Shown: positions 34,367 to 44,691 of the stretch, one piece after another
How the letters are laid out: each line of letters begins with the position of its first letter
Position numbering within the stretch: position 1 is the stretch's first letter
Assembly: GCF_020329505.1 (NCBI RefSeq)
Contig: NZ_JAGKJJ010000012.1
Coordinates: 140,728-204,727 of the forward strand
Source of the DNA: Bradyrhizobium semiaridum
GTDB taxonomy: Bacteria > Pseudomonadota > Alphaproteobacteria > Rhizobiales > Xanthobacteraceae
Direction: 5' to 3'
Length of the DNA stretch: 64,000 bases
Position numbers and translations under genes: made by a program
The notes under the pieces: generated by a model
The model's database searches: none
Seen by the model: only the letters and a program-made list of their open reading frames with translations
Told to the model about the DNA's origin: nothing

Positions 34367-35431
34367 TTGCCCGTCACCCGCCGCCGTATCCTCGCAACCC
34401 TGGCCGGAGCCGCCGCAGCGATCGGCGTGCCCTCGATCTGGATGTCATCCATGAAAACCTATGACGGTCCCGTCTCCGATCATTTTGACGGCCGGCACTT
34501 CTTCGATCCGGACGGATCGCCGCCGAAATCGCTCGGCGAGGTGCTGCGCTGGCAGTTCGGCGGCGGCCGCAAGCGGTCGGCCTGGCCGGACTGGGTTCCG
34601 AGTCCCTACGCCGATACGCCGCCGCCGCGGGTCGACGGCAGCGGGGTGCGGCTGTCGTTCGTCGGCCATGCGAGCTGGCTGATCCAGACCGCGGGCCTCA
34701 ACATCCTCGTCGATCCGGTCTGGTCGATGCGCGTCTCGCCGTTCAGCTTCGCCGGACCGATGCGGCACAACGATCCCGGCATCGCGTTCGAGAAGCTGCC
34801 GATGATCGATGTCGTGCTGGTCTCGCACGGTCACTACGACCACCTCGACGTCGCGACGCTGTCGAAGCTCGCTGCGACGTCAGCGCCGCGCGTGGTCACG
34901 CCGCTCGGCAATGATGTGACGATGCGCGCGGCGGACGACGCGATCAAGGCCGAGGCATTCGACTGGCATCAGCGCGTCGAGCTCGGAGGTGGTCTTGCCG
35001 TGACGCTGGTGCCGACGCGGCACTGGTCCGCGCGCGGGTTGTTCGACCGCAACAAGGCGCTGTGGGCGAGCTTCGTGCTGGAGACGCCGGCCGGCAAGCT
35101 CTACATCGTCTGCGATTCCGGCTACGGCAACGGCGTGCATTTCCGCCGCGTCGCCGAGGCGCACGGCCCGCTGCGCCTCGCGATCCTGCCGATCGGCGCC
35201 TACGAGCCGCGTTGGTTCATGCGCGATCAGCACATGAATCCGGAAGACGCGGTGAAGGCGCTGGCCGATTGCGGCGCCGCGCAAGCGCTGGCGCATCACC
35301 ACGGCACGTTCCAACTGACCGATGAGGCGATCGACGCGCCGGTGATCGCGCTCGGCGAGGCGCTGGATGCCGCCAAGGTGCCGCGCGAAAGATTCTTGAC
35401 GTTGAAGCCCGGCCAGGTGTTCGAGATTTAG
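34367..35431 (+). CDS. MBL-fold metal-dependent hydrolase (NAPE-PLD/UlaG type)
   Basis: 354 aa. Starts with TTG and a twin-arginine-like 'TRRRILATLAGAAAAIG', so export by Tat is likely. The metal motif 'SHGHYDHLD' gives H154, H156, D158 and H159; 'VPTRHWSARGLFDRN' and 'CDSGYGNG' supply the other ligands. Similar proteins are annotated as N-acyl-phosphatidylethanolamine hydrolase-like; the true substrate is unknown. Confidence 0.87.
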   Translation: MPVTRRRILATLAGAAAAIGVPSIWMSSMKTYDGPVSDHFDGRHFFDPDGSPPKSLGEVLRWQFGGGRKRSAWPDWVPSPYADTPPPRVDGSGVRLSFVGHASWLIQTAGLNILVDPVWSMRVSPFSFAGPMRHNDPGIAFEKLPMIDVVLVSHGHYDHLDVATLSKLAATSAPRVVTPLGNDVTMRAADDAIKAEAFDWHQRVELGGGLAVTLVPTRHWSARGLFDRNKALWASFVLETPAGKLYIVCDSGYGNGVHFRRVAEAHGPLRLAILPIGAYEPRWFMRDQHMNPEDAVKALADCGAAQALAHHHGTFQLTDEAIDAPVIALGEALDAAKVPRERFLTLKPGQVFEI

Positions 35432-35436
35432 AATGC

Positions 35437-35482
35437 TGTCGTCCCTGTGGTTATGGTCCCTACTTTCGCAGGGACGACGCCG
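35437..35482. repeat. Short inverted repeat 'GTCGTCCCT...AGGGACGAC'
   Basis: Perfect nine-base arms about 20 bases apart between convergent genes. It is a shortened relative of the 25711-25836 element and may act as a 3' hairpin. Confidence 0.6.
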
Positions 35483-35486
35483 TGAT

Positions 35487-36200
35487 TTATTGCTTGGGCC
35501 TGATCGCCCAGGACACGCTCACCGTCACCGACAGCGTTTCCTCGCCCTGTGCGACCGGCGCGCCGCTCGCCGCCATCGGCGCGGCCATCTTGCTGCGATA
35601 CATCGGCACCGGCGCGCTGCCTTCCTCGGAAACGCTGAGGGGATCGCCGAGCGTGACGCCGGCGGCCTTGGCGTAGATCTCCGCCTTGCGGCGGGCGTCG
35701 GCCACCGCCTTTTCGCGCGCCTCGTCGAGCACCTTGGAAGCCTGCGACACCACGAAGTTGATGCCGCCGATCTCGTTGGCGCCGGCGCCGACCAGCGTGT
35801 CGATCACGCCGGCGACCTTGGCGACGTCGCGCACCTTGATGGTGACGCGGTTGCTGGCGCGGTAGCCGTTGATCGCGGCCGGGCCGCCGCCCGCGCGATC
35901 GGGCGCATATTTCGGCTGCAGCGACAGCCGCGAGGTCTGGATGTCCTTGTCGTCGAGGCCGGCGCCCTTCAGCGCGGCCAGCACTTTCGCCATCGCCGCG
36001 TTGTTGGCTTCGGCCGCCTCGCGCGCGGTCTTCGCATCCGATGTCACGCCGCCGTCGATCACGGCCTGGTCAGGCGCCACCGAGACGGTGGCTTCGCCGG
36101 TGACGGAAATCGCCGGCGGCGGCACCTGCGCGAGCGCCGGTGCGGCGAGCAAACAGAGGGCGAGGGAGGCGAGCGGCAGGGTCAGTTTCATGGCTCTCAT
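35487..36200 (-). CDS. SIMPL-domain (DUF541) exported protein
   Basis: 237 aa. Signal peptide ends near 'APALAQ'; the SIMPL domain covers most of the rest ('ISVTGEATVSVAPDQAVIDG', 'DARRKAEIYAKAAGVTLGDP'). Homologues such as BP26/OMP28 form channel-like rings in the periplasm or outer membrane of brucellae. Its ATG overlaps the stop of the upstream gene as ATGA, so the two are translationally coupled. Confidence 0.92.
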   Translation of the reverse strand: MRAMKLTLPLASLALCLLAAPALAQVPPPAISVTGEATVSVAPDQAVIDGGVTSDAKTAREAAEANNAAMAKVLAALKGAGLDDKDIQTSRLSLQPKYAPDRAGGGPAAINGYRASNRVTIKVRDVAKVAGVIDTLVGAGANEIGGINFVVSQASKVLDEAREKAVADARRKAEIYAKAAGVTLGDPLSVSEEGSAPVPMYRSKMAAPMAASGAPVAQGEETLSVTVSVSWAIRPKQ

Positions 36201-36904
36201 TTCAGTGGCACGTAAACGTTGATCACCAGCTTGTCTTCCGCGGTCTTCAGCGGGTCGGTGATGTATTCCTCGATGAAGGTGTCCTTAGCCTCGAGTTTCT
36301 TGTCGTCGAGGTGATTGGTGATCGCCTCATAGGTGTTGTCCATGTTGTCGTAGGAGCCGCGATGGACGAATTTCAGCGCCTTGCCGTCCGGCGAAGTGCC
36401 TATGCTCATGCTCTTGCCGAGGTTCTTGACGTCCTGATCGACCGGGAATTCGGCGATGAAGGTGAAGCCGGTATCGTCGGTCGAGGTGTACACGATCATC
36501 GGATTGCCTGAGGGCTTGACGTTCTCCTTGGCGAGCTGCGCGGTGAGCTGCTTGAACGCCTCGATCAGGGCATCGAACGCCGAATCCCAATTGGCGTTGC
36601 CCTTCAGCATCACGACCTTCTTCGGCTCTAGCGTGAATGGCTCGCCAAAGGGGTCGGCGGCCTGCACCGGCGCGGCCGGCGGCGGGGTCGGGGTCTGGGA
36701 TGCGGCCGGGCTGTCCGCCGGCGATTTGGTTTCGGCCGGCGGCGGCACCGGGGTCGGCGTTGCTGCGGGCGCGGGCGTCGGGCTTGCCGCGGGTGCAGGC
36801 GAGGGCGTCGCCGTCGGCGATTGGGCGGATGCCGGGCCTGCCAGTGCCATTGCGGCCATAGACATAGCGACCAGGGCCGCGCGGAACGTGCTGATGCGGT
36901 TCAT
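36197..36904 (-). CDS. Exported protein with Pro-rich linker and GyrI-like domain
   Basis: 235 aa. Signal peptide 1-28, then about 55 residues of Pro/Ala/Thr-rich repeats ('PAPAATPTPVPPPAE'), then a domain resembling the effector-binding GyrI-like/SOUL fold ('FTFIAEFPVDQDVKNLGKSM', 'LKFVHRGSYDNMDNTYEAI'). An exported ligand-binding domain tethered by a flexible linker is the simplest reading. It is coupled to the SIMPL gene. Confidence 0.85.
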   Translation of the reverse strand: MNRISTFRAALVAMSMAAMALAGPASAQSPTATPSPAPAASPTPAPAATPTPVPPPAETKSPADSPAASQTPTPPPAAPVQAADPFGEPFTLEPKKVVMLKGNANWDSAFDALIEAFKQLTAQLAKENVKPSGNPMIVYTSTDDTGFTFIAEFPVDQDVKNLGKSMSIGTSPDGKALKFVHRGSYDNMDNTYEAITNHLDDKKLEAKDTFIEEYITDPLKTAEDKLVINVYVPLK

Positions 36905-37088
36905 TCGGTATTCTCCATCCCCAACCTCAAAACGGCCGCTTGAGCTGTCCCGGCGCACGGTCCGCGAGGCGCGATAGTCCTAACACGCAAGTTCTGCTTT
37001 CGTCCCATGACAGATGCGTCATGCGGCCATTGAGACTGGCCAATGCGCTACCACTCGCCATATAACCGGGCAGAAATTGGGAAAATCG

Positions 37089-37961
37089 ATGAGCGCGCTC
37101 GCCAATCACGCATTCGCCAAGATGAACGGCATCGGCAACGAGATCGTCGTCATCGACCTGCGCGATTCCAGGGCGTCTGTGACGCCGGAGGAGGCGCGCG
37201 CGATGGCCTCGCCCGCCGGCGTGCCCTACGACCAGCTGATGGTACTCCAGCCGCCGCGGCTCGACGGCACCGAGGCGTTCATCAAGATCTACAACAACGA
37301 CGGTTCGGAAGCCGGTGCCTGCGGCAACGGCATGCGCTGCGTGGTGCGGCGGATCTTCGAGAAGACCGGTCAGACCACGGCGACCTTCGAGACCCGTGCC
37401 GGCCTGCTCAATTGCTGGCAGGGACCGGCGCCCGATCTCTACACCGTCGACATGGGCGCGCCGAAGTTCGGCTGGAAGGATATTCCGCTGGCCGAGGAAT
37501 TCCGCGACACCCGCTACATCGAGCTGCAGGTCGGGCCGATCGACAATCCGGTGCTGCATTCGCCGTCGGTGGTTTCGATGGGCAATCCGCACGCGATCTT
37601 CTGGGTCGATGACGTCGCGGTCTACGATCTCGAACGCTTCGGGCCGCTGCTGGAAAATCATCCGATCTTCCCGGAGCGCGCCAACATCACGCTGGCCCAT
37701 ATCGTCGATCGCGACCACATCACGATGCGGACCTGGGAGCGTGGCGCCGGGCTGACCAGGGCCTGCGGCTCGGCGGCCTGTGCGACGGCGGTCGCTGCGG
37801 CGCGACTGAAGCGCGCCAACCGCATCGTCGAGATGACGCTGCCCGGCGGCAAGCTTGGCATCGAGTGGCGCGAGCGCGACGATCACGTGCTGATGACCGG
37901 CACCGCCGACTTCGAATATGAGGGACGTTTCGATCCGGCGCTGTTCGCCAGCGTCGCCTGA
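37089..37961 (+). CDS. dapF: Diaminopimelate epimerase
   Basis: 290 aa. Converts LL- to meso-diaminopimelate for lysine and peptidoglycan. The two catalytic cysteines are C78 ('[11 protein letters not shown]') and C226 ('[11 protein letters not shown]'). Start at 37089 ([14 protein letters not shown]). It precedes mtaB by 18 bp, suggesting an operon. Confidence 0.96.
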   Translation: MSALANHAFAKMNGIGNEIVVIDLRDSRASVTPEEARAMASPAGVPYDQLMVLQPPRLDGTEAFIKIYNNDGSEAGACGNGMRCVVRRIFEKTGQTTATFETRAGLLNCWQGPAPDLYTVDMGAPKFGWKDIPLAEEFRDTRYIELQVGPIDNPVLHSPSVVSMGNPHAIFWVDDVAVYDLERFGPLLENHPIFPERANITLAHIVDRDHITMRTWERGAGLTRACGSAACATAVAAARLKRANRIVEMTLPGGKLGIEWRERDDHVLMTGTADFEYEGRFDPALFASVA

Positions 37962-37979
37962 CCGGGCTCGGGATTGCTC

Positions 37980-39233
37980 ATGGGCGTCGATGTCGTCACC
38001 TTTGGCTGCCGCCTCAACACGTTCGAATCCGAAGTGATCCGGCGCGAGGCCGAGCAGGCTGGCCTCGCCGACACCATCGTCATCAACAGTTGCGCCGTCA
38101 CCAATGAGGCGGTGGCACAGGCCCGGCAGTCGATCCGCAAGCTGAAGCGCGAGCGCCCTGCCGCGCGTATCGTCGTCACCGGCTGCGCCGCACAGACGCA
38201 AGCCGAAATGTTTGCGGAGATGGCCGAGGTCGACCGCGTCGTCGGCAACGACGAGAAGATGCGCGGCGAGGCCTGGCGGGCGACGCGCACGGCGTTCGAC
38301 ATCGGTGCCAGCGAGAAGGTCGCCGTCGCCGACATCATGGCGGTGACCGAGATGGCGCCGCATCTCGTCGACGGCTTCGAGCGCGGCCTGCCGCGGGTGT
38401 TCGTCCAGGTGCAGAACGGCTGCGACCATCGCTGCACCTTCTGCATCATTCCTTACGGCCGCGGCAATTCGCGCTCGGTGCCGATGGGTGCGGTGGTCGA
38501 TCAGGTCCGCACGCTGGTCGAGCGCGGCCATGCCGAGATCGTGCTGACCGGCGTCGATCTCACCAGCTACGGCGCCGATCTGCCTGGCACACCGAAGCTC
38601 GGCCAGTTGACCCAGCAGATCCTGCGCCATGTGCCCGAATTGAAGCGGCTGCGCATCTCATCGATCGATTCGATCGAGGCGGACCGCGACCTGCTCGATG
38701 TCATCGCCGACGACGCGCGGCTGATGCCGCATCTGCATCTGTCGTTGCAGTCCGGCGACGACATGATCCTGAAGCGGATGAAGCGCCGGCACTCGCGGCA
38801 GGACGCGATCGAGTTCTGTGCGCAGGTGCGCCGGCTGCGGCCGGACATCGCGCTCGGCGCCGACATCATCGCGGGCTTTCCGACCGAGACCGAGGAGATG
38901 TTCGCGCGCTCGCTCGATCTGGTCGAGGCGTGCGATCTAACCTTCCTGCATGTGTTTCCCTACTCGAAGCGCCCTGGAACGCCGGCCGCGCGGATGCCGC
39001 AGGTTGCAGGCGGCGCGATCAGAGAGCGCGCCAAACGTCTGCGAGCGGCGGGTGAAGCGGCGCTGCGGCGGCGGCTCGCAGCGGAAGTGGGTGCGACACG
39101 CGACGTGCTGATCGAGAGCGACAGGCAGGGCCGCACAGAGCATTTCCTGCCGGTGGTGATCAGCGACGATACGCCCGGCATGGTGCGGCGGCGCGTCGTC
39201 GCCGGCCATGATGGCGAGCGTCTCACCGTCTGA
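37980..39233 (+). CDS. mtaB: tRNA t6A37 methylthiotransferase MtaB
   Basis: 417 aa. Adds the methylthio group to t6A37 of tRNA-Lys. N-terminal cluster cysteines are C10, C38 and C69; the radical-SAM CX3CX2C is C148, C152, C155 ('GCDHRCTFC'). 'LQSGDDMILKRMKRRH' is typical of the methylthiotransferase family. The C-terminal TRAM region is present but short. Start at ATG 37980; a TTG six bases upstream is possible. Confidence 0.93.
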   Translation: MGVDVVTFGCRLNTFESEVIRREAEQAGLADTIVINSCAVTNEAVAQARQSIRKLKRERPAARIVVTGCAAQTQAEMFAEMAEVDRVVGNDEKMRGEAWRATRTAFDIGASEKVAVADIMAVTEMAPHLVDGFERGLPRVFVQVQNGCDHRCTFCIIPYGRGNSRSVPMGAVVDQVRTLVERGHAEIVLTGVDLTSYGADLPGTPKLGQLTQQILRHVPELKRLRISSIDSIEADRDLLDVIADDARLMPHLHLSLQSGDDMILKRMKRRHSRQDAIEFCAQVRRLRPDIALGADIIAGFPTETEEMFARSLDLVEACDLTFLHVFPYSKRPGTPAARMPQVAGGAIRERAKRLRAAGEAALRRRLAAEVGATRDVLIESDRQGRTEHFLPVVISDDTPGMVRRRVVAGHDGERLTV

Positions 39234-39247
39234 ATTGGTAGCGAACC

Positions 39248-40378
39248 CTAGCGCTTGCTGGGCGGCGGCGATTGCGTTGCGCGGACTTGCCAGAAGCGTA
39301 ACAGGCGGTCGGCGTTGTCGCGCGTCAATCTCGCATACTGGCTCTTGGCGTTGGCCAGCTCGGTCGGTCCCATGGTGCCGGTGGAATAGCGGCATTCCAT
39401 GATCGCCGCGGTGGTCTCCCAGCTCAGCCCGGCGAAGCGGCAGGGCACCAGCAGGCCTTCGCTGCGCAGGCTTTGCATCAAAGGTCGGATTACCTCGATG
39501 CTCGATTGCGCGAGATAGGCCAGAGCAACCACCGTCTCCTCGTATTTGCGCTGCCTGGCGAAGGTGAGCAGGGCGGCCTCAAGCTCGCCGCGCTCCCTGA
39601 GCTTCGCGACGTACCGCTTCGCCGCCGTGAAGTCGCGGACCCGCGACATGTCGCGCTCGACGCCGGCCGCGACCGCGGCAATCGCATGGCGGATTTCCTC
39701 GAACAGATGCGGCGGCGCGCGTTCCAGCAGCCGGCTGCGAACCTCTTCGGTCGCATCATGCAGCAGTTGCAGGCGGAGCTCCGACGGCAGGTCGGCGCGG
39801 ATGCCGGTCTCGACGGCAAGGTCCGGATCGTGTTCCGCCTGGGCGAGGATGACGACGAAGCCGCTCGCCGACACTTTGGCGCCGGGATTGCCGACCACCC
39901 GCCGGCTCACGCGGGTGAAACGGCGCGCCAGCAGCGCGTCGGTGACGGCCTCCTTCAGCCACCAGCGGCCGGCAATGGCGAGCAGATGCTGCTCGCTCTT
40001 GGTCCGCGCGATCCCGACCAGATCCTCCTCGCTCAGCCGCGAGGATTCCTGCAGCATCGGCCGCGCGATCCGGATCTCGTCATTGCTGGCAAGGCGGCGA
40101 ACCAGCGCGGGCGGCGCCTGCGCCACCGGCGCCAGTTGCTCGCTGATCTCCGCAAGCGCCATCCGGGCGCTGAGATCGGCGAGCGCGCGCAGCTCGATGG
40201 TCTTGACCAGCCGCTCGAGCACATTGTCGAACAGCTCGATCTGCTCGGCGTTGAAGCTGCCGGCGGAGGTGAGGAACAGATTGGTGACGCGCTTGGCCGT
40301 CGCCATGCACTTTTCGGGCGAACCAGCGCGGATCGCTGCTTCGACCTCGTCGACAATGGCTTGTCCGGCATTCTGCAT
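39248..40378 (-). CDS. DUF2336 domain protein
   Basis: 376 aa, helical, soluble. Sequence such as 'LFDNVLERLVKTIELRALADLSARMA' and 'ASGFVVILAQAEHDPDLAVET' matches the DUF2336 family, found in alphaproteobacteria with HEAT-like repeats and no assigned role. It is convergent with mtaB. Confidence 0.88.
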   Translation of the reverse strand: MQNAGQAIVDEVEAAIRAGSPEKCMATAKRVTNLFLTSAGSFNAEQIELFDNVLERLVKTIELRALADLSARMALAEISEQLAPVAQAPPALVRRLASNDEIRIARPMLQESSRLSEEDLVGIARTKSEQHLLAIAGRWWLKEAVTDALLARRFTRVSRRVVGNPGAKVSASGFVVILAQAEHDPDLAVETGIRADLPSELRLQLLHDATEEVRSRLLERAPPHLFEEIRHAIAAVAAGVERDMSRVRDFTAAKRYVAKLRERGELEAALLTFARQRKYEETVVALAYLAQSSIEVIRPLMQSLRSEGLLVPCRFAGLSWETTAAIMECRYSTGTMGPTELANAKSQYARLTRDNADRLLRFWQVRATQSPPPSKR

Positions 40379-40481
40379 TGCTCGTCCTGAGCCCGTCGCG
40401 GCGCTTTTCTAAAGCCGGTTTGCAGGACTACAGGACGGGGCTGAACGTTCGGTAAAGGATAACGGTCCGTAAAAGTGCGGT

Positions 40482-41183
40482 TTACTCGCCGTTCCAGCCG
40501 CAGGCCGTGAGCCGCTCCCGCATATGTTCCGGCGCCGGTGCGACAACTTGCACCGGGTCCTTATGCCGCGAGATCGGGATGCCGATTTCGCGCGAATGCA
40601 GATGCAGGATCGGCTCGCCGAAACGCGGGCCGTTGCCATAGATGTTGTCGCCGACGATCGGCCAGCCGGACGCGGCCGAATGCACCCGCAGTTGGTGCGT
40701 GCGGCCGGTGACCGGCTCCATCGCGAGCCACGCGAGGCCATTGCCGCGCCCCAGCACCTTCCAGTTGGTAACCGCCTTCTGCCCGTCCGGATCGGGCTTC
40801 TGCCACCAGCCGCGTTCGGCATTGAGCCGGCCGAGCGGCATGTCAATCATGCCTTCGTCCTCGGCGGGGCCGCCTTCGACCACGGTCCAGTAGGTCTTGG
40901 AAATCTTGCCGTGCTTGAACAGCAGCCCGAGCGAGGCGGTCGCCTTGCGGTGGCGTCCCAGGACGAGGCAGCCGGACGTGTCCTTGTCCAGCCGATGCGC
41001 CAGCACCGGCGGCCGCGGCAGGCCGAACCGCAGCGCGTCGAACGATGCCTCGAGATTGGGCCCGCCCTTGGGGCCGCGATGCACCGGCAGCCCGGCCGGC
41101 TTGTCGATCACCAGCATCAGCCCGTCGCGGTGGAGCACCCGCGCCTGGATTTGTTCTGGGGTCAATGAGGGAACATCGATCAA
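40482..41183 (-). CDS. RluA-family rRNA/tRNA pseudouridine synthase
   Basis: 233 aa, no S4 domain. The catalytic Asp is D66 in 'HRLDKDTSG'; 'GRTHQLRVH' is the second family motif. RNA target not determinable; short RluA-like proteins include TruC and RluA. It is divergent from ftsY with a 49-bp gap. Confidence 0.92.
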   Translation of the reverse strand: MIDVPSLTPEQIQARVLHRDGLMLVIDKPAGLPVHRGPKGGPNLEASFDALRFGLPRPPVLAHRLDKDTSGCLVLGRHRKATASLGLLFKHGKISKTYWTVVEGGPAEDEGMIDMPLGRLNAERGWWQKPDPDGQKAVTNWKVLGRGNGLAWLAMEPVTGRTHQLRVHSAASGWPIVGDNIYGNGPRFGEPILHLHSREIGIPISRHKDPVQVVAPAPEHMRERLTACGWNGE

Positions 41184-41232
41184 TTCGTCGAGACTTTCGT
41201 TTGTGGGGCGAAACGGCTAACACACCCCCACC

Positions 41233-42180
41233 ATGAACGATACCACTGCGGAACCTCCCAAGAAGAGCTGGTGGCAGCGGCTGACCAGCGGCCTGAAGCG
41301 CACCTCGGGTGCGATCGGGACCGCCGTCGCCGATCTCGTCATCAAGCGCAAGCTCGACCGCGCCATGCTCGATGACATCGAGGATGTGCTGCTGCGCGCC
41401 GATCTCGGCACCGAGGTTGCGGTGCGGATCGCCGATGCCGTCGGCAAGGGCCGTTACGACAAGGCGATCTCCGAGGACGAGGTCAAGTCGGTGGTCGCGA
41501 CCGAGGTCGAGAAGGTGCTGGCACCAGTGGCGAAGCCGCTGGCAATCGATGCGTCGAAGCGTCCGTTCGTCATCCTGGTCGTCGGCGTCAACGGCTCCGG
41601 CAAGACCACGACGATCGGCAAGCTCGCTGCGAAATTCGCCGCCGAGGGCCGCACGGTGATGCTCGCCGCCGGCGACACGTTCCGTGCCGCCGCGATCGAG
41701 CAGCTCAAGGTCTGGGGCGAGCGCACCAAATCGCCGGTCATCGCCGGAGCCCAGGGCTCGGATTCGGCAAGCCTCGCCTTCAGCGCGCTGACGGCAGCGA
41801 AGGAACAGCAGCGCGACGTGCTCTTGATCGACACCGCCGGCCGGTTGCAGAACAAGGCCGAGCTGATGAACGAGCTCGAGAAGGTGGTGCGCGTCATCAA
41901 GAAGGTCGACACCTCGGCGCCGCATGCGGTGCTGCTCGTGCTCGACGCCACGGTGGGACAAAATGCGCTGTCGCAGGTCGAGGCGTTTCATCGTACGGCA
42001 GGCGTCACCGGCCTCGTGATGACCAAGCTCGACGGCACCGCGCGCGGCGGCATCCTGGTCGCGCTGTCCGAGAAGCACAAGCTGCCGGTGCACTTCATCG
42101 GCGTCGGCGAAGGCGTCGAGGATCTCGCGCCGTTCACCGCGAAGGATTTTGCCAAGGCGATTGCCGGGATCGAGGCATGA
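41233..42180 (+). CDS. ftsY: Signal recognition particle receptor FtsY
   Basis: 315 aa. NG GTPase that docks SRP at the membrane. P-loop 'GVNGSGKTT' at 118-126; '[18 protein letters not shown]' and '[10 protein letters not shown]' follow. The N-terminal acidic A domain is almost absent, as usual in alphaproteobacteria. The TGA stop lies in the left arm of an inverted repeat. Confidence 0.96.
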   Translation: MNDTTAEPPKKSWWQRLTSGLKRTSGAIGTAVADLVIKRKLDRAMLDDIEDVLLRADLGTEVAVRIADAVGKGRYDKAISEDEVKSVVATEVEKVLAPVAKPLAIDASKRPFVILVVGVNGSGKTTTIGKLAAKFAAEGRTVMLAAGDTFRAAAIEQLKVWGERTKSPVIAGAQGSDSASLAFSALTAAKEQQRDVLLIDTAGRLQNKAELMNELEKVVRVIKKVDTSAPHAVLLVLDATVGQNALSQVEAFHRTAGVTGLVMTKLDGTARGGILVALSEKHKLPVHFIGVGEGVEDLAPFTAKDFAKAIAGIEA

Positions 42181-42243
42181 CCCCGACCCGAAGGGCCGCG
42201 TCAGCGCAAAGTGGCGTCCGGTTTTCGGATCAGGTCATGCCTC
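42172..42243. repeat. Inverted repeat overlapping the ftsY stop
   Basis: Arms GAGGCATGACC (42172-42182) and GGTCATGCCTC (42233-42243) are perfectly complementary. The ftsY stop TGA is inside the left arm. The centre includes 'aaagtggcgtccggttttcgg', a diverged form of the 'gagcatgatccggaaaag' element. Confidence 0.65.
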
Positions 42244-42262
42244 AAGCCAAGATAGAGAATTG

Positions 42263-42865
42263 ATGGACAAGACCCAGCCGCATCCGCTGTTCAAGCTCGC
42301 CACCGAACTCGGGCCGTTGCTCGTGTTCTTTGTCGTGAATGCAAAATATCATCTGTTCGCGGCGACCGGCGCCTTCATGGTGGCAATCGTCGCGGCGATG
42401 ATCGCGTCCTATGTGGTGACGAGGCACGTGCCGATCATGGCGCTGGTGACCGGCGTGATCGTGCTGGTGTTCGGCACCCTGACGCTGGTGCTGCACGACG
42501 AGACCTTCATCAAGGTCAAGCCGACCATCATCTACGGCCTGTTCGCCGCCGTGCTCGGCGGCGGGCTGCTGTTCGGCCGCTCCTTCATCGCCATCATGTT
42601 CGACCAGGTGTTCAACCTGACGCCACAGGGCTGGCGCATCCTGACGCTGCGCTGGGCGCTGTTCTTCGCCGGCATGGCGGTTCTCAACGAGATCGTCTGG
42701 CGCACGCAGTCGACCGATTTCTGGGTGAATTTCAAGGTGTTCGGCGTGACGCCGATCACCATGATCTTCGCCATCGCCCAGATGCCGCTGACCAAGCGCT
42801 ATCACCTCGAGCCGGCCTCGCTGGAGGCCAGCGAGGCGGATGCGGGTGATGTGCGGAAGGGATGA
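42263..42865 (+). CDS. yciB: Inner membrane septation-type protein YciB (IspZ)
   Basis: 200 aa with five to six membrane segments. '[18 protein letters not shown]' at the start and '[20 protein letters not shown]' are the conserved segments. It has been linked to cell-envelope integrity and septation. The start at 42263 fits the family. Confidence 0.94.
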   Translation: MDKTQPHPLFKLATELGPLLVFFVVNAKYHLFAATGAFMVAIVAAMIASYVVTRHVPIMALVTGVIVLVFGTLTLVLHDETFIKVKPTIIYGLFAAVLGGGLLFGRSFIAIMFDQVFNLTPQGWRILTLRWALFFAGMAVLNEIVWRTQSTDFWVNFKVFGVTPITMIFAIAQMPLTKRYHLEPASLEASEADAGDVRKG

Positions 42866-42869
42866 GCCC

Positions 42870-43055
42870 CGCTCTCTTGTCCGCCGAAGCCCGCCTTCGG
42901 GCGAAGGCGGATGCGGGGAGAGGGTTGGGGTGAGGGGCTCGCGCCACGAGCGAAGTCGCAGTTGGGTGAGTAGCTCGCACGGCCCTCACCCGAAAATTGC
43001 GCTTCGCGCGAATTTCGACCTCTCCCGTAAAGGACGGGGAGAGGGTGAGCGGCAT
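42870..43055. repeat. Palindromic repeat region between yciB and ccmG
   Basis: About 185 bp holding 'gcggggagagggttggggtgagggg' type sequence on one side and 'cctctcccgtaaaggacgggg' on the other. It is one of the larger members of the 'ctctcccc' family. Confidence 0.7.
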
Positions 43056-43058
43056 GGC

Positions 43059-43652
43059 TTATGTCCCCGCAGCCAGCGCCTTCTCGATCTCGGCCTTCAG
43101 CACGGTGTTGACATTGTCCGGCGTTACCGGGCCGACCAGCTTGTAGACGATCTTGCCCTCGCGCCCGACCACGAAGGTCTCGGGCACGCCATAGACGCCC
43201 CATTCGATCGAGGCGCGGCCGTTGCCGTCGACGCCGACGATGCCGAACGGATTGCCGTAGCGGCCGAGGAAGCGGCGGGCATTCTCGGGCGAGTCCTTGT
43301 AGTTGATGCCGATGATCTGGAAGCGCTTGTCCTTGGCGAGCTCGGTCAGCAGCGGCGCTTCGTCATGGCAGGGCACGCACCACGATGCCCAGACGTTGAC
43401 GACCGAGACCTTGCCCTTGAACGCTGCGGGATCGAGGCCGGGCACCGGCGCGCCGTCCTTCGCGAGGCCGTCGAGCGCGGGCAGGGCGGTCTGCGGCGCC
43501 GGCCGGCCGATCAGCGCCGAGGGGATTTTCGAGGGATCGCCGCCATAGAGCCGCAGCAGGAACAGCCCGGCGAGGGCGAGGAAGATCACCAGCGGCAGCA
43601 CCACCAGCAGGCGGCGGGCTTGCGGCGGGCTGTTGGTCACCTGCTCGCTCAT
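43059..43652 (-). CDS. ccmG: Thiol:disulfide reductase CcmG/DsbE (CycY)
   Basis: 197 aa. N-terminal membrane anchor (14-34) and a periplasmic thioredoxin fold with WCVPC (C92, C95). It keeps apocytochrome c cysteines reduced before heme attachment. Its start overlaps the ccmD stop as ATGA. Confidence 0.95.
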   Translation of the reverse strand: MSEQVTNSPPQARRLLVVLPLVIFLALAGLFLLRLYGGDPSKIPSALIGRPAPQTALPALDGLAKDGAPVPGLDPAAFKGKVSVVNVWASWCVPCHDEAPLLTELAKDKRFQIIGINYKDSPENARRFLGRYGNPFGIVGVDGNGRASIEWGVYGVPETFVVGREGKIVYKLVGPVTPDNVNTVLKAEIEKALAAGT

Positions 43653-43828
43653 CGAATATCCGCCGCGCTGCGGCCGGAGCGGCGCGTCACGCCGCTGGCC
43701 TCGATCTCTTTCAGCCGGGCCTGCTGGTGGCGATAGTCGGCGATGATCCAGATGATCAGCAGCAGCACCACCGCCGTCACCAGCGCGTAGGACGTCACGA
43801 TGAAGGACGCGTAAGGGCCGAGCGACAT
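43649..43828 (-). CDS. ccmD: Heme exporter protein CcmD (CycX)
   Basis: 59 aa with one membrane helix ('[19 protein letters not shown]') and a basic tail, the usual CcmD design. It helps release holo-CcmE from CcmABC. Start at 43828; it lies four bases after ccmC and overlaps ccmG. Confidence 0.92.
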   Translation of the reverse strand: MSLGPYASFIVTSYALVTAVVLLLIIWIIADYRHQQARLKEIEASGVTRRSGRSAADIR

Positions 43829-43832
43829 CGCG

Positions 43833-44615
43833 TTACGCCGCTCCGATTTCTTTTGATGCGGTGACGTCACGCAAGCCGGTGCGTGCTTCGCTCGTGCGGC
43901 TGGCCTGCATCATCTGCAGGCTGCGCACGCGGCGGCGCAGGATCTCGTTGCGCATCGCCGCCAGATGCAAGGTGATGAACAGCAGCGAAAACGCGATCGC
44001 CATCACCAGCAGCGGCCACAGGAACGCCTTGTCGAGCGTCGATCCGCCGGCGCGAAACACCGAGGCCGGCTGATGCAGCGTGTTCCACCAGTCGACCGAG
44101 AACTTGATGATCGGGATGTTGATGGCGCCGACCAGCGTCAGCACCGCGGCGGCCCGCGCGGCGCGCGAGGGATCCTCGACCGCGCGCCACAGCGCCATCA
44201 GGCCGAGATACATCAGGAACAGGATCAGCACCGAGGTCAGCCGCGCATCCCATTCCCAATAGGTGCCCCACATCGGCCGGCCCCACAGCGAGCCGGTGAC
44301 CAGCGCAAGGAAGGTGAAGGCGGCGCCGATCGGAGCGGCGGCTTTCGCGGCGACGTCGGCGAGCGGATGCCGCCACACCAGCGTGCCGAGCGCGGCGACG
44401 CTCATCACGCCCCAGACGAACATCGACAGCCACGCATTCGGCACGTGGATGAACATGATCTTGACCGTGGCGCCCTGCTGGTAGTCATCCGGCGCCATCG
44501 CCGACTGGTAGAGGCCGATCGCCAGCAGGATCGCGGTCGCACCCGCCAGCCACGGCAGGATCCGCGTGGTCAGCGCCAGGAATCGGGTCGGGTTGGCGAG
44601 GTCGGTCAGCGTCAT
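43833..44615 (-). CDS. ccmC: Heme exporter protein CcmC (CycZ)
   Basis: 260 aa, six membrane segments. The tryptophan-rich heme-handling motif '[11 protein letters not shown]' is present with flanking His. Presents heme to CcmE. Start at 44615 ([12 protein letters not shown]). Confidence 0.95.
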   Translation of the reverse strand: MTLTDLANPTRFLALTTRILPWLAGATAILLAIGLYQSAMAPDDYQQGATVKIMFIHVPNAWLSMFVWGVMSVAALGTLVWRHPLADVAAKAAAPIGAAFTFLALVTGSLWGRPMWGTYWEWDARLTSVLILFLMYLGLMALWRAVEDPSRAARAAAVLTLVGAINIPIIKFSVDWWNTLHQPASVFRAGGSTLDKAFLWPLLVMAIAFSLLFITLHLAAMRNEILRRRVRSLQMMQASRTSEARTGLRDVTASKEIGAA

Positions 44616-44691
44616 GGCACCCGTGATAGTCGTCTGATGTGTCGCGGGCAATCGGCCAATCTCCACTCGTCGAGAATTGATCTGCAACTTT

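Noticed and set aside
36927..38630. 567-codon antisense frame over dapF and mtaB
   Set aside because: Overlaps two confidently assigned genes on the opposite strand and has no domain.
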